This document shows, piece after piece, positions 21,431 to 31,943 of a DNA stretch of 38,645 nucleotides. The notes below the pieces were generated by a model that was given only the letters and a program-made list of their open reading frames with translations, searched no databases and was not told the DNA's origin. The position numbers and the translations under genes were made by a program. How positions within the stretch are numbered: position 1 is the stretch's first letter; each line of letters starts with the position of its first letter. Source of the stretch: Branchiostoma floridae (lineage: Eukaryota; Chordata; Leptocardii; Amphioxiformes; Branchiostomatidae); contig NC_049980.1 of assembly GCF_000003815.2 (NCBI RefSeq), positions 885,475-924,119 on the forward strand, written 5' to 3'.

Positions 21431-21935
21431 GACTAGAAGACAATAATTATGTCTGTCTGGGAATATCTTCACCAAAATTTGCCAAGGATAAAAAGGGTAC
21501 ATGGAAGTTCTGCTGCAGTACCAAAGTTATACACCAGGGGGACCAAAATTGACATTGACCCTTTCCTACCCAGTCCCTGTCCACAAAGCAAATATGATTA
21601 AAATCGTGATCTAGAGGTTCTAAAGTTATGTTGACCATGAATATCCGAAATGACAGACAGATACACAAACACACCAAAAACAACACCTCCATTTTCCATT
21701 GAGGTATTGAACCTTTTTCAAAACAGGTCTGTATATAACTTCAACGAGTAACTTAAACTTGTATCCATTCCAAGATATATTTAGCAGAATCTTGAACAGA
21801 ACTACTTGTTAGAAAAGGCTTGAATTCATCATTTGAACCTAGTTACACTTCAAACAGTACATTGTCATAAAGTGTACATGTACAATGCGATATAACTACG
21901 TGTGTTGTATCCACACAAGAAACCACGTGGTACAG

Positions 21936-22123
21936 TTTTCAAGCAGATGTTGGGGAAACTTTAATAAATAATCGTTACATTTTGGAGGCCACGAAGGTTT
22001 GGCTAGCTGCACTTTTCTGTATTAAAGTACCCGGCTCTCAAATGTTTGTTATAGTGAAAATAGCAGCTTGGGAATTTCTGTACAATTCACCCCCCCCCCC
22101 ACCCCCCCCAACATCTGCTTGTA
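21936..22123. mobile_element. MITE family K-like, copy 2
   Basis: TTTTCAAGCAGATGTTGGGG (21936-21955) is inverted as CCCCAACATCTGCTTG (22106-22121). Long C runs lie next to the right arm. Confidence 0.5.
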
Positions 22124-22530
22124 TACGAGGTAGCCTGCCATACATGTGTGGATGTGACGTCATCCCTATCGACAGTGCTGGGGCATCAGAGATAAGGGTC
22201 ACCTTTGTTTGTGTAATGCGTCATCAGCTGGGTAGGTCAGATCTCACATGTGGATATAGTCTAGTTCCGACAAACACTGTAATGTCGAGAAAAAAAGTTG
22301 TGTTTCGCCACATTTTTATATACTGTGTATTTCCCTGCTAGTATTGATATACCGTATATGGAAACGTTCATTTGTCACGGTGGAGAGAACATGTCTGCGT
22401 TGGTTTTATGATTTATTAAGTCCACTGTGAAAACTTGCATGTAGGATTTTGCTGCATTCTAATAGTTTAATGCTCGCAGTTCTTTAACGTTGCGGGAAAG
22501 GAGCATCAGCGAACACGCGAACAGTATGAG

Positions 22531-22951
22531 GCCATGGCTGTTAGTTTTAGAAGTGACCCTGGTGAGGTACATGTAGCCATGGCTGTAGTTTTAGAAGTGA
22601 CCCTGGTGAGGTACATGTAGCCATGGCTGTAGTTTTAGAAGTGACACATGTTCGATAGTTGTAAAAGTGACACGGATGTGGTAACCTTTACTGCAGTTGT
22701 AGAAGTGACACGTGGTCGATAGTTGCAAAACGTGACACCAATATGGTAGCCTTGACCGGAAAGTGATACTACTACAAAAAAAAAAAAAAACACTTTGTGC
22801 ATAGAAATAAAATGAACTTCGCTGTGATACCATGTCTATATTGAAAGTGTCAAACAACTTGTTTTCCCCCATCTTGCTTTTTCCGCCCTCTCTCATTAAA
22901 TCTCTGGTCTGTAGAGGGTGTTATCGTTAAAGTTTACCAACTGTGGTCTAA
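22531..22951. mobile_element. MITE family G, copy 3, with internal tandem repeat (left end not found)
   Basis: It carries two near-identical 44-45 bp units (GCCATGGCTGTAGTTTTAGA ...GGTACATGTA), then diverged units built around TAGAAGTGACAC. These are followed by the CATCTTGCTTTTTCCGCCC tail and the right end AAGTTTACCAACTGTGGTCT. The left terminus is missing or beyond recognition. Confidence 0.6.
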
Positions 22952-23064
22952 AGCAAGGTAGGAAAACAACATGGCTCACCGCCAGCTTCCTGTCCGTTCC
23001 CCTCCCTCCCCCCTCTTGTGGTCTGATGTAACAATGACGTTGTCTGACATTGTAATCTAGCCGG

Positions 23065-23164
23065 NNNNNNNNNNNNNNNNNNNNNNNNNNNNNNNNNNNN
23101 NNNNNNNNNNNNNNNNNNNNNNNNNNNNNNNNNNNNNNNNNNNNNNNNNNNNNNNNNNNNNNNN
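23065..23164. other. Assembly gap (100 N)
   Basis: Exactly 100 N, the usual size for a gap of unknown length. Confidence 0.98.
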
Positions 23165-23524
23165 AAAACGAACGCTCGCACGCACTGTCCTCTTTATAAA
23201 TAACCACAATCGGGATAAGACTAGGCCCAACTAGCAACGCTGTCCGTGTGCACAGGATCAAATCATTTCTTAGCTGCTCTAGGCCGTTTTGCATAATCAT
23301 TGGCCTGTGTGATTTAGTAGAGATTTATCTTTTTAATGCTGTTGTTTTGTTGTTTTTTTTTCAAGAAAAAGGATTGTGCCCATTGTTTGGGATAGTCAAA
23401 AACTTTCTCTATACTCTCACTCACTCGTATTTAGGGCATTCACAATATGTAGAGATGCGGCCTTATTCTTTTCTTTATACATAGACACTTTTCTTTTGGA
23501 TTGCATACCTTGTAAAAACCGAGA

Positions 23525-23775
23525 ATGACCCCTACTCTTTTCGATAAGAGTGGTGGGTTCTTTTACGTGCTCTTCTTAACCGTTGAATGGGACCTCCATT
23601 TAACGTCCTATTCGAGGGACTGCCTTCAGAGCCGAAATATTTTCACCTGAGTAAAGTGAGGAAATTTGTGTAAGTTGTCTTTCCTAAGGACACAAGACCG
23701 TTGACACGACAAGATTCGAACCCGGAACTTTTTGGTTCTGAACCGAACACTTGCATCGCCTCTCAGTTGTGATCT
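23525..23775 (+). repeat. Dispersed repeat F, fullest copy
   Basis: It runs in order: CTACTCTTTTCGATAAGAGT, GGGACCTCCATTTAACGTCC, TTTTCACCTGAGTAAAGTGA, GGACACAAGACCGTTGACAC and TTCGAACCCGGAACTTTTTG. The blocks recur in the same order elsewhere in the window, so it is one dispersed element of about 250 bp. I see no terminal inverted repeats. Confidence 0.6.
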
Positions 23776-24737
23776 TATAAGTATCAAACGCTACAGACAG
23801 ACCTCATTGTGTGCAAATGTCGGACGCCGCGCGTGGAATAACTAATCAAAATACAGTAGCTTTTGTTTGCCTATGATTTGCCTGATGACCCACGCTTTAG
23901 TACATTTGTACGTGTACGTTTTACAAACACCAGGCACCAGACAGACGAGTTTTCCATTGTTCTAGATGTGTGTACCTTTCGCTTCTTATGAGTGATGTCT
24001 ACAATCATTACTGCGATAATTAGAGGGACTAAATACACGTAGAAGGCGAAATAATCTGCGGAGAACAAACAAGAGTCCGTTGAGAACAAATCACCGTGAA
24101 GTAATTATGTAGTTTTTTGTGTGGGTAAACTGTTTGATACCTTCTTTATCACGAGGAATAATAATTTCTTGAAAACCCATTTCCATTAATTTCCAGATAC
24201 TTTTTTTATATAAGACTAGCCAGCAACCGAGATAGTGGTCTTACTAGTGGACCACAGTACTTTCGAGATAGGGGTGTCGTTATATATTTTCACATCATCT
24301 GAAAATTCTGATACGGTGGCGAAAATCGATGTGCATCATTCGGACCTCTAACTACTGATGTGCCAAAATTAAAACAAATCGGAATCCAAAGGACTATTGA
24401 GATACTGCTGTAAACACAAAGACACTGTCAACCCCAATAACTTTGATTAACGTCGGATGTCAACCTCACTCCCGGAGGTAAAAAAGAAATGAACGTTAAC
24501 TTCACTATTACTCGCGTAGCCTTCTGCGTGGACCTTCTGATGAGTTGTTTGGGGCTAGTTATTTTCTTCTTATCTGCGCTGTTTTCTTACCACTAGCATT
24601 AAATGACCATATTTGTTGTGTAGACCAACTGTTGGCATATTATTATTAGAACCCAGACATGACACAGCCGGCACGCCATGACCTAAATCGAACAGTTTTC
24701 GAACAGGTTTTCTATGCAGTTCGAATCGCTCCGCGGT
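23776..24737. other. Intergenic, unassigned
   Basis: No gene or repeat family recognised before the X-box-like palindrome. Confidence 0.4.
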
Positions 24738-24763
24738 CCTTAGCAACACGTTGCTAAGGAAAC
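24738..24763. promoter_or_regulatory. X-box-like (RFX) palindrome
   Basis: CCTTAGCAAC-AC-GTTGCTAAGG is a 10-bp inverted repeat with a 2-bp spacer. It runs into GTTGCTAAGGAAAC (24750-24763), which fits the RFX X-box pattern GTTGCY-N2-RGNAAC. RFX sites of this form sit just upstream of ciliary genes in animals. A short ORF begins 17 bp downstream at 24780. Confidence 0.4.
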
Positions 24764-24779
24764 GCTTCTAGCGCGTCAG

Positions 24780-24890
24780 ATGGATGGAATTTCATCCGAG
24801 TTTTACAGCTGCTTTAGACCTGATTCCCGGCCTTTCTACCAAGATTGCGTTATATGTGTCATAAAGGAATATCATGTAATCTCGATATGA
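24780..24890 (+). CDS. Short ORF next to the X-box palindrome
   Basis: ATG at 24780 reads MDGISSEFYSCFRPDSRPFY, then QDCVIC, and stops at 24888-24890 after 36 codons. No strong donor is visible inside it (GTTATA and GTAATC are weak). Its only support is the X-box-like site 17-30 bp upstream. It may be a chance ORF. Confidence 0.15.
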   Translation: MDGISSEFYSCFRPDSRPFYQDCVICVIKEYHVISI

Positions 24891-25318
24891 TCCATTTTTG
24901 TGGGGTTTTATAACTATTATGTCTAGTTTCCTGATCATATTTGTTACACAGTGAAATTGGCAAAATGGTGGTGCCATTATGAGCTAAATTTTCGACGAAT
25001 TTGAATATCGGGGCAAATGCATTACGCCTTCGATTCTTTTGTCAATGACTAGTGCGCCAGAATGGTTGAATCCTCTACTATACCTCTTGTGAAAATCTTG
25101 TTGGTTTGAAATCTGGGAAGGTTTGTAATTCCATGTTTACTGAGGTCACCTTTTTGACTGTTTCAAATCCAAATGTTGCAAGTCGTTGGTTTGGTTGATT
25201 CGAGTGCAATCGACTTTTAACACAAGTATCGGCACCAATATATCTCTCCAGTGTTTTCAAAGGATGCCTAAGGAAAAACTACACGTGAAGACGGAGTGAA
25301 TTAGCAAATGGAGTCTTA

Positions 25319-25682
25319 AGGCCCCCTCTCACTTGACGTGCGGCACGCTTGCGGCATTGCTNNNNNNNNNNNNNNNNNNNNNNNNNNNNNNNNNNNNNNN
25401 NNNNNNNNNNNNNNNNNNNNNNNNNNNNNNNNNNNNNNNNNNNNNNNNNNNNNNNNNNNNNTGCTCTCACGTAATTACTGTTTTTGAATGAGGCACAACG
25501 CATATGTCACAATACTCGGTTTGCTATAATTCAGATTAAGCTCAAAACATAAAAGTGTGACATAGAAGACCACAAAATACACAACAAGTAAGAAAATTCG
25601 TTCTTTATCTCTGAAATTCGTTGAGCATCTTCCGAACGCAGCAATGCCGCAAGCGTGCCGCACGTCAAGTGAGAGGGGGCCT
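25319..25682. mobile_element. MITE family C, copy 2, containing an assembly gap
   Basis: Long, essentially perfect inverted ends start AGGCCCCCTCTCACTTGACG, then TGCGGCACGCTTGCGGCATTGC. TTA flanks both sides (25316-25318 and 25683-25685). The interior near the right end is homologous to copy 1. 100 N bases lie inside it. Confidence 0.75.
25362..25461. other. Assembly gap (100 N) inside MITE C2
   Basis: Exactly 100 N, lying between the two inverted arms of MITE C2, which may have caused the break. Confidence 0.98.
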
Positions 25683-25685
25683 TTA

Positions 25686-25861
25686 GTTTTACGGTAACTA
25701 GTACGTAAATACAATGGTGCGTGTCCGGCGTGCGCTCTGTGGAACGGGCACTGATGCCAGCGCTGAGGCGTTCCTTTTCGGACGCCTCTGATGAGGTGGC
25801 CTCGCGCGGTTCAAATTTAAGCCTTTTTCGCCCTCGAAATTGATAATATGCCATATACCAC
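25686..25861 (-). CDS. Candidate exon of unknown function, minus strand
   Basis: A strong acceptor (GTCTCTTCTTTCAG, ending 25862) is followed by an open frame with MAYYQFRGRKRLKFEPREAT and a charged, serine-rich continuation to about 25690. There the frame runs into the end of a MITE. The stretch is GC-richer than its flanks. I see no clear donor and no recognisable domain, and it may be chance. Confidence 0.18.
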
Positions 25862-26769
25862 CTGAAAGAAGAGACTTCGGTGCATTTTACGCACTAGATT
25901 TCCTTTCGTTCTGAAATCTGTTGTGAGGTAAAACGCAGCGGGGAACTTGCGCTAAAATCAACTGATTTCAGATCATATCATCAAACGGGTAGAGGTAAAA
26001 GTCGGTTTAAAAAGTACGTAGGAGTAAAACAGAAACCTTAAAAATTGTGAACGTGATGAAATATTGATTGTACATAGTTGTAAACTCGAGCGACAAGCTT
26101 TTTGTTAGGTAGTCCCGACGCCCGGGGTTCATGGAACGTACAACTGTCTGAAAACGGCGCGCTGTTCGCTACGGCAGTCAGTCAGAAATTTTGAAGTTAG
26201 ATTTAGATCACTTCGGGTTGGTATATTGACTTGAAACTCGGAATTCATAAACTAGGGACCACCGTAAAGAAATTCCGGTAATTAACTTTAAGATTTACGG
26301 AGAGAGGATCTGTCCCGGTTGGATAATTGTCAAACCCGGTGCGTTCTATTCTGGAACCAAAATTATGTCATGACTTCACGGAATATCGGGGCAAATGCAT
26401 TACGTCTCAAAAATCTGTGATAAATCTTATACTTTCAGAAACTAGAAGGTTTGCTCTTTCATACGCAGGAGATTTCCTGTTGGTTTGACATCTACAACAG
26501 GTTCAAAACAACAGGGGAATTTACGTCAAAAGTCACCTGATTTGGGGTCGTATTTGTGACTGGAAAACGATACACAATCGGTTCAAAAATGTATATGAGC
26601 TAAAAAAGGAGGCTAAAATATTGTGAATGACAAGAAATTAAGAAGATACGCAGCTGTATACTCCAGCGACAAGCTTTCTTGTGAGGGGTGTTGACACTCG
26701 GAGTCATGGAACGGACTACTTTCTCTCGCGGAAGGAAAAGAAAACTGCATAGAACTCTCGGCATGGCGT

Positions 26770-27175
26770 GGCGGCTGATGACATAAGATAGTTTATGTCA
26801 TACCTGTGTCGCGACATCGTTCGATACAGGTGTTACGGACCGTGTGATAACTTTCTGTATCACACGGGTTCTAAGTTGTATCACACAGGCTTCGGCATCG
26901 AGTAAATCGAACTAGTTCGAACGTGCCGAACGCGGCACGGTTGAAAATTCGAATACCGGATTGGGACGTTTGAATTGCTGTTGTTACAATCTCTTGTTCG
27001 GGGGCACAACATTTTCTTAACTTCTGGTGCATTTCGCATCGAAATATGTGTTTTCTCTGGCGGGTTTGACATAAATAAAATACAACACGGTGTATTCCGC
27101 ATCACCCTCGGTCCCAGCCCTCCTGCGGGTCGGGCTTGTACCTCGGGTGATACGGAATACACCGTGTTGTATTCC
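26770..27175. repeat. Palindrome-rich repeat block J
   Basis: It contains ATGACATAAGATAGTTTATG (hairpin 26778-26801). CCGTGTGATA and TATCACACGG form a second hairpin (26840-26867), with a further TGTATCACACAGG copy. A 32-bp foldback pairs AATACAACACGGTGTATTCC at 27079 with its inverse at 27141-27172 around a GC-rich loop. It is probably one complex foldback element. Confidence 0.5.
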
Positions 27176-27279
27176 ATATATATATATATATCATAAAGCA
27201 GGCCAAGGAGCTAAGCCGGCAATGGAGTTTCATTTGCCGATCGTAGACCTCGATCAGGTGTTTTGGTTAAGACCGTCCC

Positions 27280-27375
27280 CCGGATAGGACGTTAAATTGA
27301 GGAAAGCCACACCTCGAGTATGTTTAAGAACCACCACACTTATCGAAAAGAGTTGGGGTCCTTCCCAGTGTGATG
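27280..27375 (-). repeat. Dispersed repeat F, inverted 5' part
   Basis: CCCCGGATAGGACGTTAAAT, AAAGCCACACCTCGAGTATG, TATCGAAAAGAGTTGGGG. Confidence 0.55.
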
Positions 27376-27892
27376 AGTGGTTCAAAACCTACCATTCTTT
27401 GGACGCACCTGTGGCAATAACTGTCGTATTGAGGTCACCTGAGTGGCGCCGAACGGCAGCTCGCTCCAGACCCTTGTGATTTAGCCCCACCTACTGTATT
27501 CTCCTCACAATTCAGCCCCTAGCTGCGAAGAAAGAGTAGTCAACCCACATACACAAAAACAATAATCCAACAATGATATGCGAGTCAATAAACGGGTCTT
27601 TTAGACATAATGATGATATAGTTCTCCACGGAATAAGCCGCTAACGACGCACGATACAAGACTCCACCCTGATTAAGTCGCCATTGCGTCATCTCCGAGC
27701 AGATATTGGGAGGAAAATCTTATCGTTTTTCACAGATCAGTATTAATGAGAGACCTCCCAATTAATTTCCAAGCAGATGTAAGAAGCGAGTAGTAGCGCC
27801 CACCGCTTCCATACTGTAATCATCTATCTTCAAGCCAGGGTAGTCGATTCTGTGGCAATATTAGAATATTCATTTGCGCGTTCTTTTCCATA
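27376..27892. other. Intergenic, unassigned
   Basis: Two GAGCAGATATT/CAAGCAGATGT motifs like the family K ends occur in direct, not inverted, orientation (27699 and 27769). Confidence 0.4.
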
Positions 27893-28282
27893 TTAGGCCA
27901 TGTTGATTTGATTATATGGATCACATCCTGTGGGACCCCTAAAACTAATGCGAGCGTGCAAATAAAAGAATTTGCCAAAAAAATTGCCTTCATTATGAAA
28001 TCTAAGCAGCCAAGAAGGCTGAACAAATGACTGAAAACACAGAGAATGGTATACTGAACAATAGATCCTTCATTTTTGTTCTGTTACATCTTCCTCTATG
28101 ACCTTGGAATAAGCCTTGCAATTCTATGAAATTTTACTATGTGGCATATATTTGCTCAATTTGCTGTTGCTTTATATGATTTACAGTGTAGTTGAATTTT
28201 TTTTTTTAATGTATCTTTGGAAACGGCTGAAAATTTATGCGCGCGTGTATGTCATCCATATAATCATATCAACATTGCATTA
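27893..28282 (+). mobile_element. MITE family H, copy 1 (both ends)
   Basis: The left end TTAGGCCATGTTGATTTGAT, then TATATGGATCACATC, is inverted at the right as GTCATCCATATAATCATATC, then AACATTGCATTAA. Internal CATATATTTGCTCAATTTGC and the GCCTTCATTATGAA block are shared with copies 2 and 3. Confidence 0.62.
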
Positions 28283-28502
28283 ACGGCAAAATTTTAAGGC
28301 AAATTACAGTGTACTCAATCTTGCTATGTTGAACATCTAACAGAGTTATCTTATGTAACTTCCGAATAGTTCCGAATGGTAAAACAATACACCACAAAGT
28401 TTAAACAATGGTTTATTTGACAATGTGACCACCGGATATTTGTTTGACCAGAGGGCCATTGACCCGTCCTTCACTCACCCTTGCCCTAATTAATTACAGG
28501 AT

Positions 28503-28717
28503 TAACGCTAGTTCACCATTATCCGCAGGGTGACCTATATCCGTTTTCTTTTAAAAGTTGGTGTCTAGGAATGTCAAGTTGACCGATAAAGGTTTCAAAT
28601 GGCAATATTTGTAAAAAAAATATTTTGCAATTTGAAACCACCAATCGTCGACTTGATTTCCCTTCTATTTAAACAACGGATATAGGTCACCCTGCGGATA
28701 ATGGTAAATTAGCGTTA
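28503..28717. mobile_element. Foldback MITE family I, copy 2
   Basis: TAACGCTAGTTCACCATTAT, then CCGCAGGGTGACCTATATCC, is inverted at the right end (215 bp). It has the same overall hairpin layout as copy 1, with a diverged centre. Confidence 0.75.
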
Positions 28718-29016
28718 CATATGAACACGGAGTAGAGTAAATATTTGAAAAAAAAACAGGCATTTTATCAAATAGGCGTTTAATCTAAACTACCGCTATT
28801 CTTGTGGTCCTCCATTTTCTGTAAAATTACAAAGTCCTTTTGAGTGAATATTTTTTCTGTTTCACAAAGTGTGTAATTCTAAGCACAAACCTTAGTTTAA
28901 ATCTACAAGTGTCTCAGTATCTCAGGTTTTGTAGTGACTACCATACCTGCGCCCCTCCCCCAGTAGAAACGGACGATCCCCCTTCCACCCACCGGCTTTT
29001 GTGCCAAGACTCCGCC

Positions 29017-29157
29017 ATGATGTCTACTGGACTTCCCCTGCCAGCCCCCACTATTATTTGCATGCTGTTGCTGCGCCTTGCGGCGAGTATTGAATCCAGC
29101 TGTCTCACAGTGGTCGGGGGGGGAACTTCACTTCCTCAAAACAACGCCTCACAGATC
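29017..29157 (+). CDS. Short ORF with a signal-peptide-like start upstream of the cysteine-rich peptide gene
   Basis: Two adjacent ATGs (29017 and 29020, context GCCATGATG) open a 46-codon ORF. It begins MMSTGLPLPAPTIICMLLLR, continues LAASIESSC, and stops at a TAG. The hydrophobic stretch followed by A-x-S-x-E-S looks like a signal peptide. It lies 98 bp upstream of the exon 1 ATG. It may be a uORF in the 5' UTR, an alternative first exon, or chance. I see no convincing donor inside it. Confidence 0.2.
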
Positions 29158-29254
29158 TAGAAGACATTTCTGCTTTTGATCAACGCTCCTCAACAACAAG
29201 AAGGTCTTCCAGTCGCCAAGAAGGAAGTGACTCGTATCAAGAAGACACTGGGCT

Positions 29255-29327
29255 ATGTTTTCGGCGGCGGTCGTTGCCGTAGTCTTGGGCCTATGCGGAG
29301 GAGTCGCCAAGGCTATTTTCGATGCAG
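29255..29327 (+). CDS. Exon 1 (signal peptide) of a candidate small secreted cysteine-rich peptide
   Basis: The ATG at 29255 opens MFSAAVVAVVLGLCGGVAKA, then IFDA, and the exon ends GCA G|GTAAGA, a near-consensus donor in phase 1. The N-terminus is a textbook signal peptide: a short n-region, a hydrophobic core and an A-K-A cleavage motif at residues 18-20. Read through, the frame continues into intron-like sequence until 29467. The next exon candidate in a compatible phase, with a strong polypyrimidine acceptor, is at 30043. The 5' flank (about 28950-29254) is moderately GC-rich and has another short signal-peptide-like ORF (29017-29157), which could be a uORF. Family unknown. Confidence 0.55.
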
Positions 29328-30042
29328 GTAAGAAGTCCTACGATATGCGTCTTGGAAGCTTCCACCCCTCCCCAAGACGGCCTTTTGTCCTTACTGTGAT
29401 AATTTGTTTCGCCGTTGGATGCCCGGCATTCTTGCAAGTCATACGGTTGTTGTTCCTACGTGGGTAGGGAACACGTCACCTTCCGTAGCTGTCTCTTCTT
29501 TCAGTCTTTGCGTGAAGTTTTTGACAAGCTACGAATAATTAAACCGGAACTCGATTGGCCAGTTTGTGGCGAGGCGCCCCCCTCCCCTTTAGTTTAGTCT
29601 CAATATCATAAGTGGTTATAATTCGGTCAGAGGTGATTTTTCTCAAACTAATTACTACCCAATCTTATGTACAAAGTCTTCTCGGTGTGTTTGTTCCTTT
29701 ACCTATCTAGCACTCGGTAACCACATACTGATAATTTTGATATTGATAGGGCAACTTTACACGGTAAAATAATCGTCACAAGGCCACAAGGCGGATAGAA
29801 AATTGAGGTAAATAGACAAAGGAAAAGTCTACCGTGGTGTACATTAATTACCGCAGCACATGTGCGTACGACAGTATGATTTAGAGACCTCCAATCTTAA
29901 TCTGTTTGCACTTGGTGTGATGAGGTAAGCGCTATGTCACCGATATCGGCGTATCATATATCATGACGTCACAAAACTGCCGGTTCCTATTTGTGCAAGA
30001 GATAATAAAAGTTTGCCATGCCCAACCTTTTTTTCCTGTTAG

Positions 30043-30156
30043 ATATGGGAATTGATATTTTCAACATAAAACTAGCCTGTGAAATTCAGTGTATGTTTAA
30101 ATGTGCCATGTATGCTCTTGAAGTTTCATTATGTCGCGAGAGTTGTGCAACCGGAA
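30043..30156 (+). CDS. Exon 2 (cysteine-rich core) of the candidate secreted peptide
   Basis: The acceptor is preceded by an excellent pyrimidine tract (CTTTTTTTCCTGTTAG, ending 30042). With the phase-1 end of exon 1 the frame reads D-MGIDIFNIKLACEIQC, then MFKC, AMYALEVSLC, RESC, ATG. This gives five cysteines spaced C-x3-C-x3-C-x9-C-x3-C, suggesting helices stapled by CxxxC pairs. A good donor, GAA|GTGAGT, lies at 30157 and leaves phase 1. If it is not used, the frame runs on to a stop at 30219-30221, giving an 83-residue two-exon product with an odd number of mature cysteines. I prefer splicing because exon 3 supplies a sixth cysteine in phase. I recognise no known cysteine framework. Confidence 0.45.
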
Positions 30157-30221
30157 GTGAGTTCAGTCTGACTCGACTGAAGTTTAAGGGACCGTTCAGT
30201 TTCCCTCTAATTCCTGAATGA

Positions 30222-31054
30222 AGGTGTGACTGTGGAATGCTCTAATTAACTAACAACACGCAACTTTCAGTAGCCAGGATACCAAACCCCCGTCTCTATA
30301 ATATCCACATTGTACGTAGTTAAGCAGGGTAATAATGCCATCGGTAGCTCGTCGCTGTCTCTACGTTGCTGGGAGGGTAGTTCGTCCGCCCAGTTTATTG
30401 ACGCACACCGGTGTATTTTTACGGGGTTTGGCGAATGTTACAGCGCTCCTCGTCAACTAAAAATGTCAGCTATTAAAAAAAGACAGAAGCTGACCTATGC
30501 TTAGAATGTTGACAAAGTAAGTTACAATCTGAATCTTTTGGTAAACTGAACTCCAGACACACCGCGCACACATGCCCCTTCGCCCGGAGAAGTCACATGG
30601 CCCCGCTTACCATATGTTGATAAGCGGCCTCAAATTATCTTTCGCTGTTTAACTCAGGGCAAAATTTCCCCGGGGGCATATTAGCCCACGAGTATTATAC
30701 GTTTGTTTTAGATAAGTTAATTACATACAAAGAGTCACATTTAGCCTGCCCTGTCACCTGTAGTGTGAAAATGTGTGTACACAATAGCGAAATATTCCAA
30801 CAAAACGGGACATGTAAATGAATCATTGTATGATGAAATCGTCGGCGAAATTTCTAGGTTTTCATTTTTAAAATGGCAGTGAGGTATGTAAACAGTAACT
30901 TAACACTGTGACAGTTATTTGAACTTTGACGTGTGCTTCTATGGCCATGGGTTGAATTGAGTGGAACGCATTGTTAACCTGAGCCTACATTCAGCAAGTC
31001 ACGTACGTAAACTCCAACACGTGAGGTGCTCTATTGTAATACAGAAACTACATT
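30222..31054 (+). other. Intron 2 of the candidate secreted-peptide gene, first part
   Basis: Nothing further is recognised up to the AGT array. The ORF at 30310-30504 shows no family signature. Confidence 0.35.
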
Positions 31055-31093
31055 GTAGTAGTAGTTGTTGTAGTAGTAGTAGTAGTAGTAGTT

Positions 31094-31124
<31 letters not shown>

Positions 31125-31200
31125 CAGTAGTTGTAGTAGTAGTAGTAGTAGCAGTAGTAGTAGTAGTTGTTGTAGAAGTAGTAGTAGTAGTAGTAGTAGC

Positions 31201-31241
<41 letters not shown>

Positions 31242-31242
31242 C

Positions 31243-31283
<41 letters not shown>

Positions 31284-31372
31284 CAGTAGTAGTAGTAGTA
31301 GTAGTAGTAGTAGTTGTTGTAGTAGTAGTAGTAGTAGTAGCAGTAGTAGTAGTAGTAGTAGTAGTAGTAGTT

Positions 31373-31426
<54 letters not shown>
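31055..31426. repeat. AGT trinucleotide array, about 372 bp
   Basis: More than 110 AGT units, with TGT, AGA and AGC variants. It yields artefactual poly-serine (plus) and poly-leucine (minus) ORFs. It lies in the second intron of the candidate secreted-peptide gene. Confidence 0.9.
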
Positions 31427-31599
31427 CAGTGGTTGTACTTCTAATCAAGAATATGATCCTCTCCTAGTTTGTATGTGTTTCTGGATATTTGTGGTTAGTA
31501 TAACTTTTTCGATTGAGCTGACATTTCGTATGTGGATAGGGGTTGAGAAAACGGAGGGCCTCGTCGAATTTGGGCCCCCTAGTGTGTGACCTTGGTACT

Positions 31600-31943
31600 A
31601 CAGCATAATAAGAATAAAGGTTTTCAAAAAGTTGCCTTCATAATGAATTCTTAGTGATCAGGAAGGCTAAAAAAATGACTCAACACACAGAGTATCGTAA
31701 ACTGAACAATGGATTCTTCGTTTTTATTCTCTCCCATGTTCTTCACATGTTTTATTATTTTTTGGCCTTGAAATTGACCTTGGAATTCTGTGACAAGAAT
31801 AAACGTTTTCCATTTTTTTTAAATCTACGGCATATATTCGCTAGTTTTGAAGATGCTTTGTACATTTTTTCATCATTTCAGAAACGGTCAAAAATTGACG
31901 CGCGCGCGGACGGCGTCCATACATTCCAACCAACATGGCCTAA
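31600..31943 (+). mobile_element. MITE family H, copy 2 (left end degraded)
   Basis: GCCTTCATAATGAATTCTTA, CATATATTCGCTAGTTTTG, CGGTCAAAAATTGACGCGCG and the terminal CCAACATGGCCTAAG follow the order of copy 1. Confidence 0.6.

Larger units (their letters stand above)
25005..26740 (+). repeat. Region of diverged direct repeats (N)
   Basis: ATATCGGGGCAAATGCATTA at 25008 recurs at 26385, followed in both by CTTGTTGGTTTGAAATCT / CCTGTTGGTTTGACATCT. A second pair (GAGCGACAAGCTTTTTGTTA at about 26090 and CAGCGACAAGCTTTCTTGTG at about 26660, both followed by ...TCATGGAACG) is offset by about 570 bp. It looks like two or three decayed copies of one larger element, interrupted by MITE C2. Confidence 0.4.

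Noticed and set aside
23700-23730. tRNA-like GATTCGAACCC box
   Set aside because: Part of dispersed repeat F. No cloverleaf or matching A box nearby.
29504-29597. Possible exon after the acceptor CTGTCTCTTCTTTCAG
   Set aside because: Strong acceptor, but joining it to the phase-1 donor at 29327 gives an immediate stop. The exon at 30043 fits the phase.
30961-31467. 168-codon poly-serine ORF (and poly-leucine ORF on the other strand)
   Set aside because: Produced entirely by the AGT array. No start context, splice or domain evidence.
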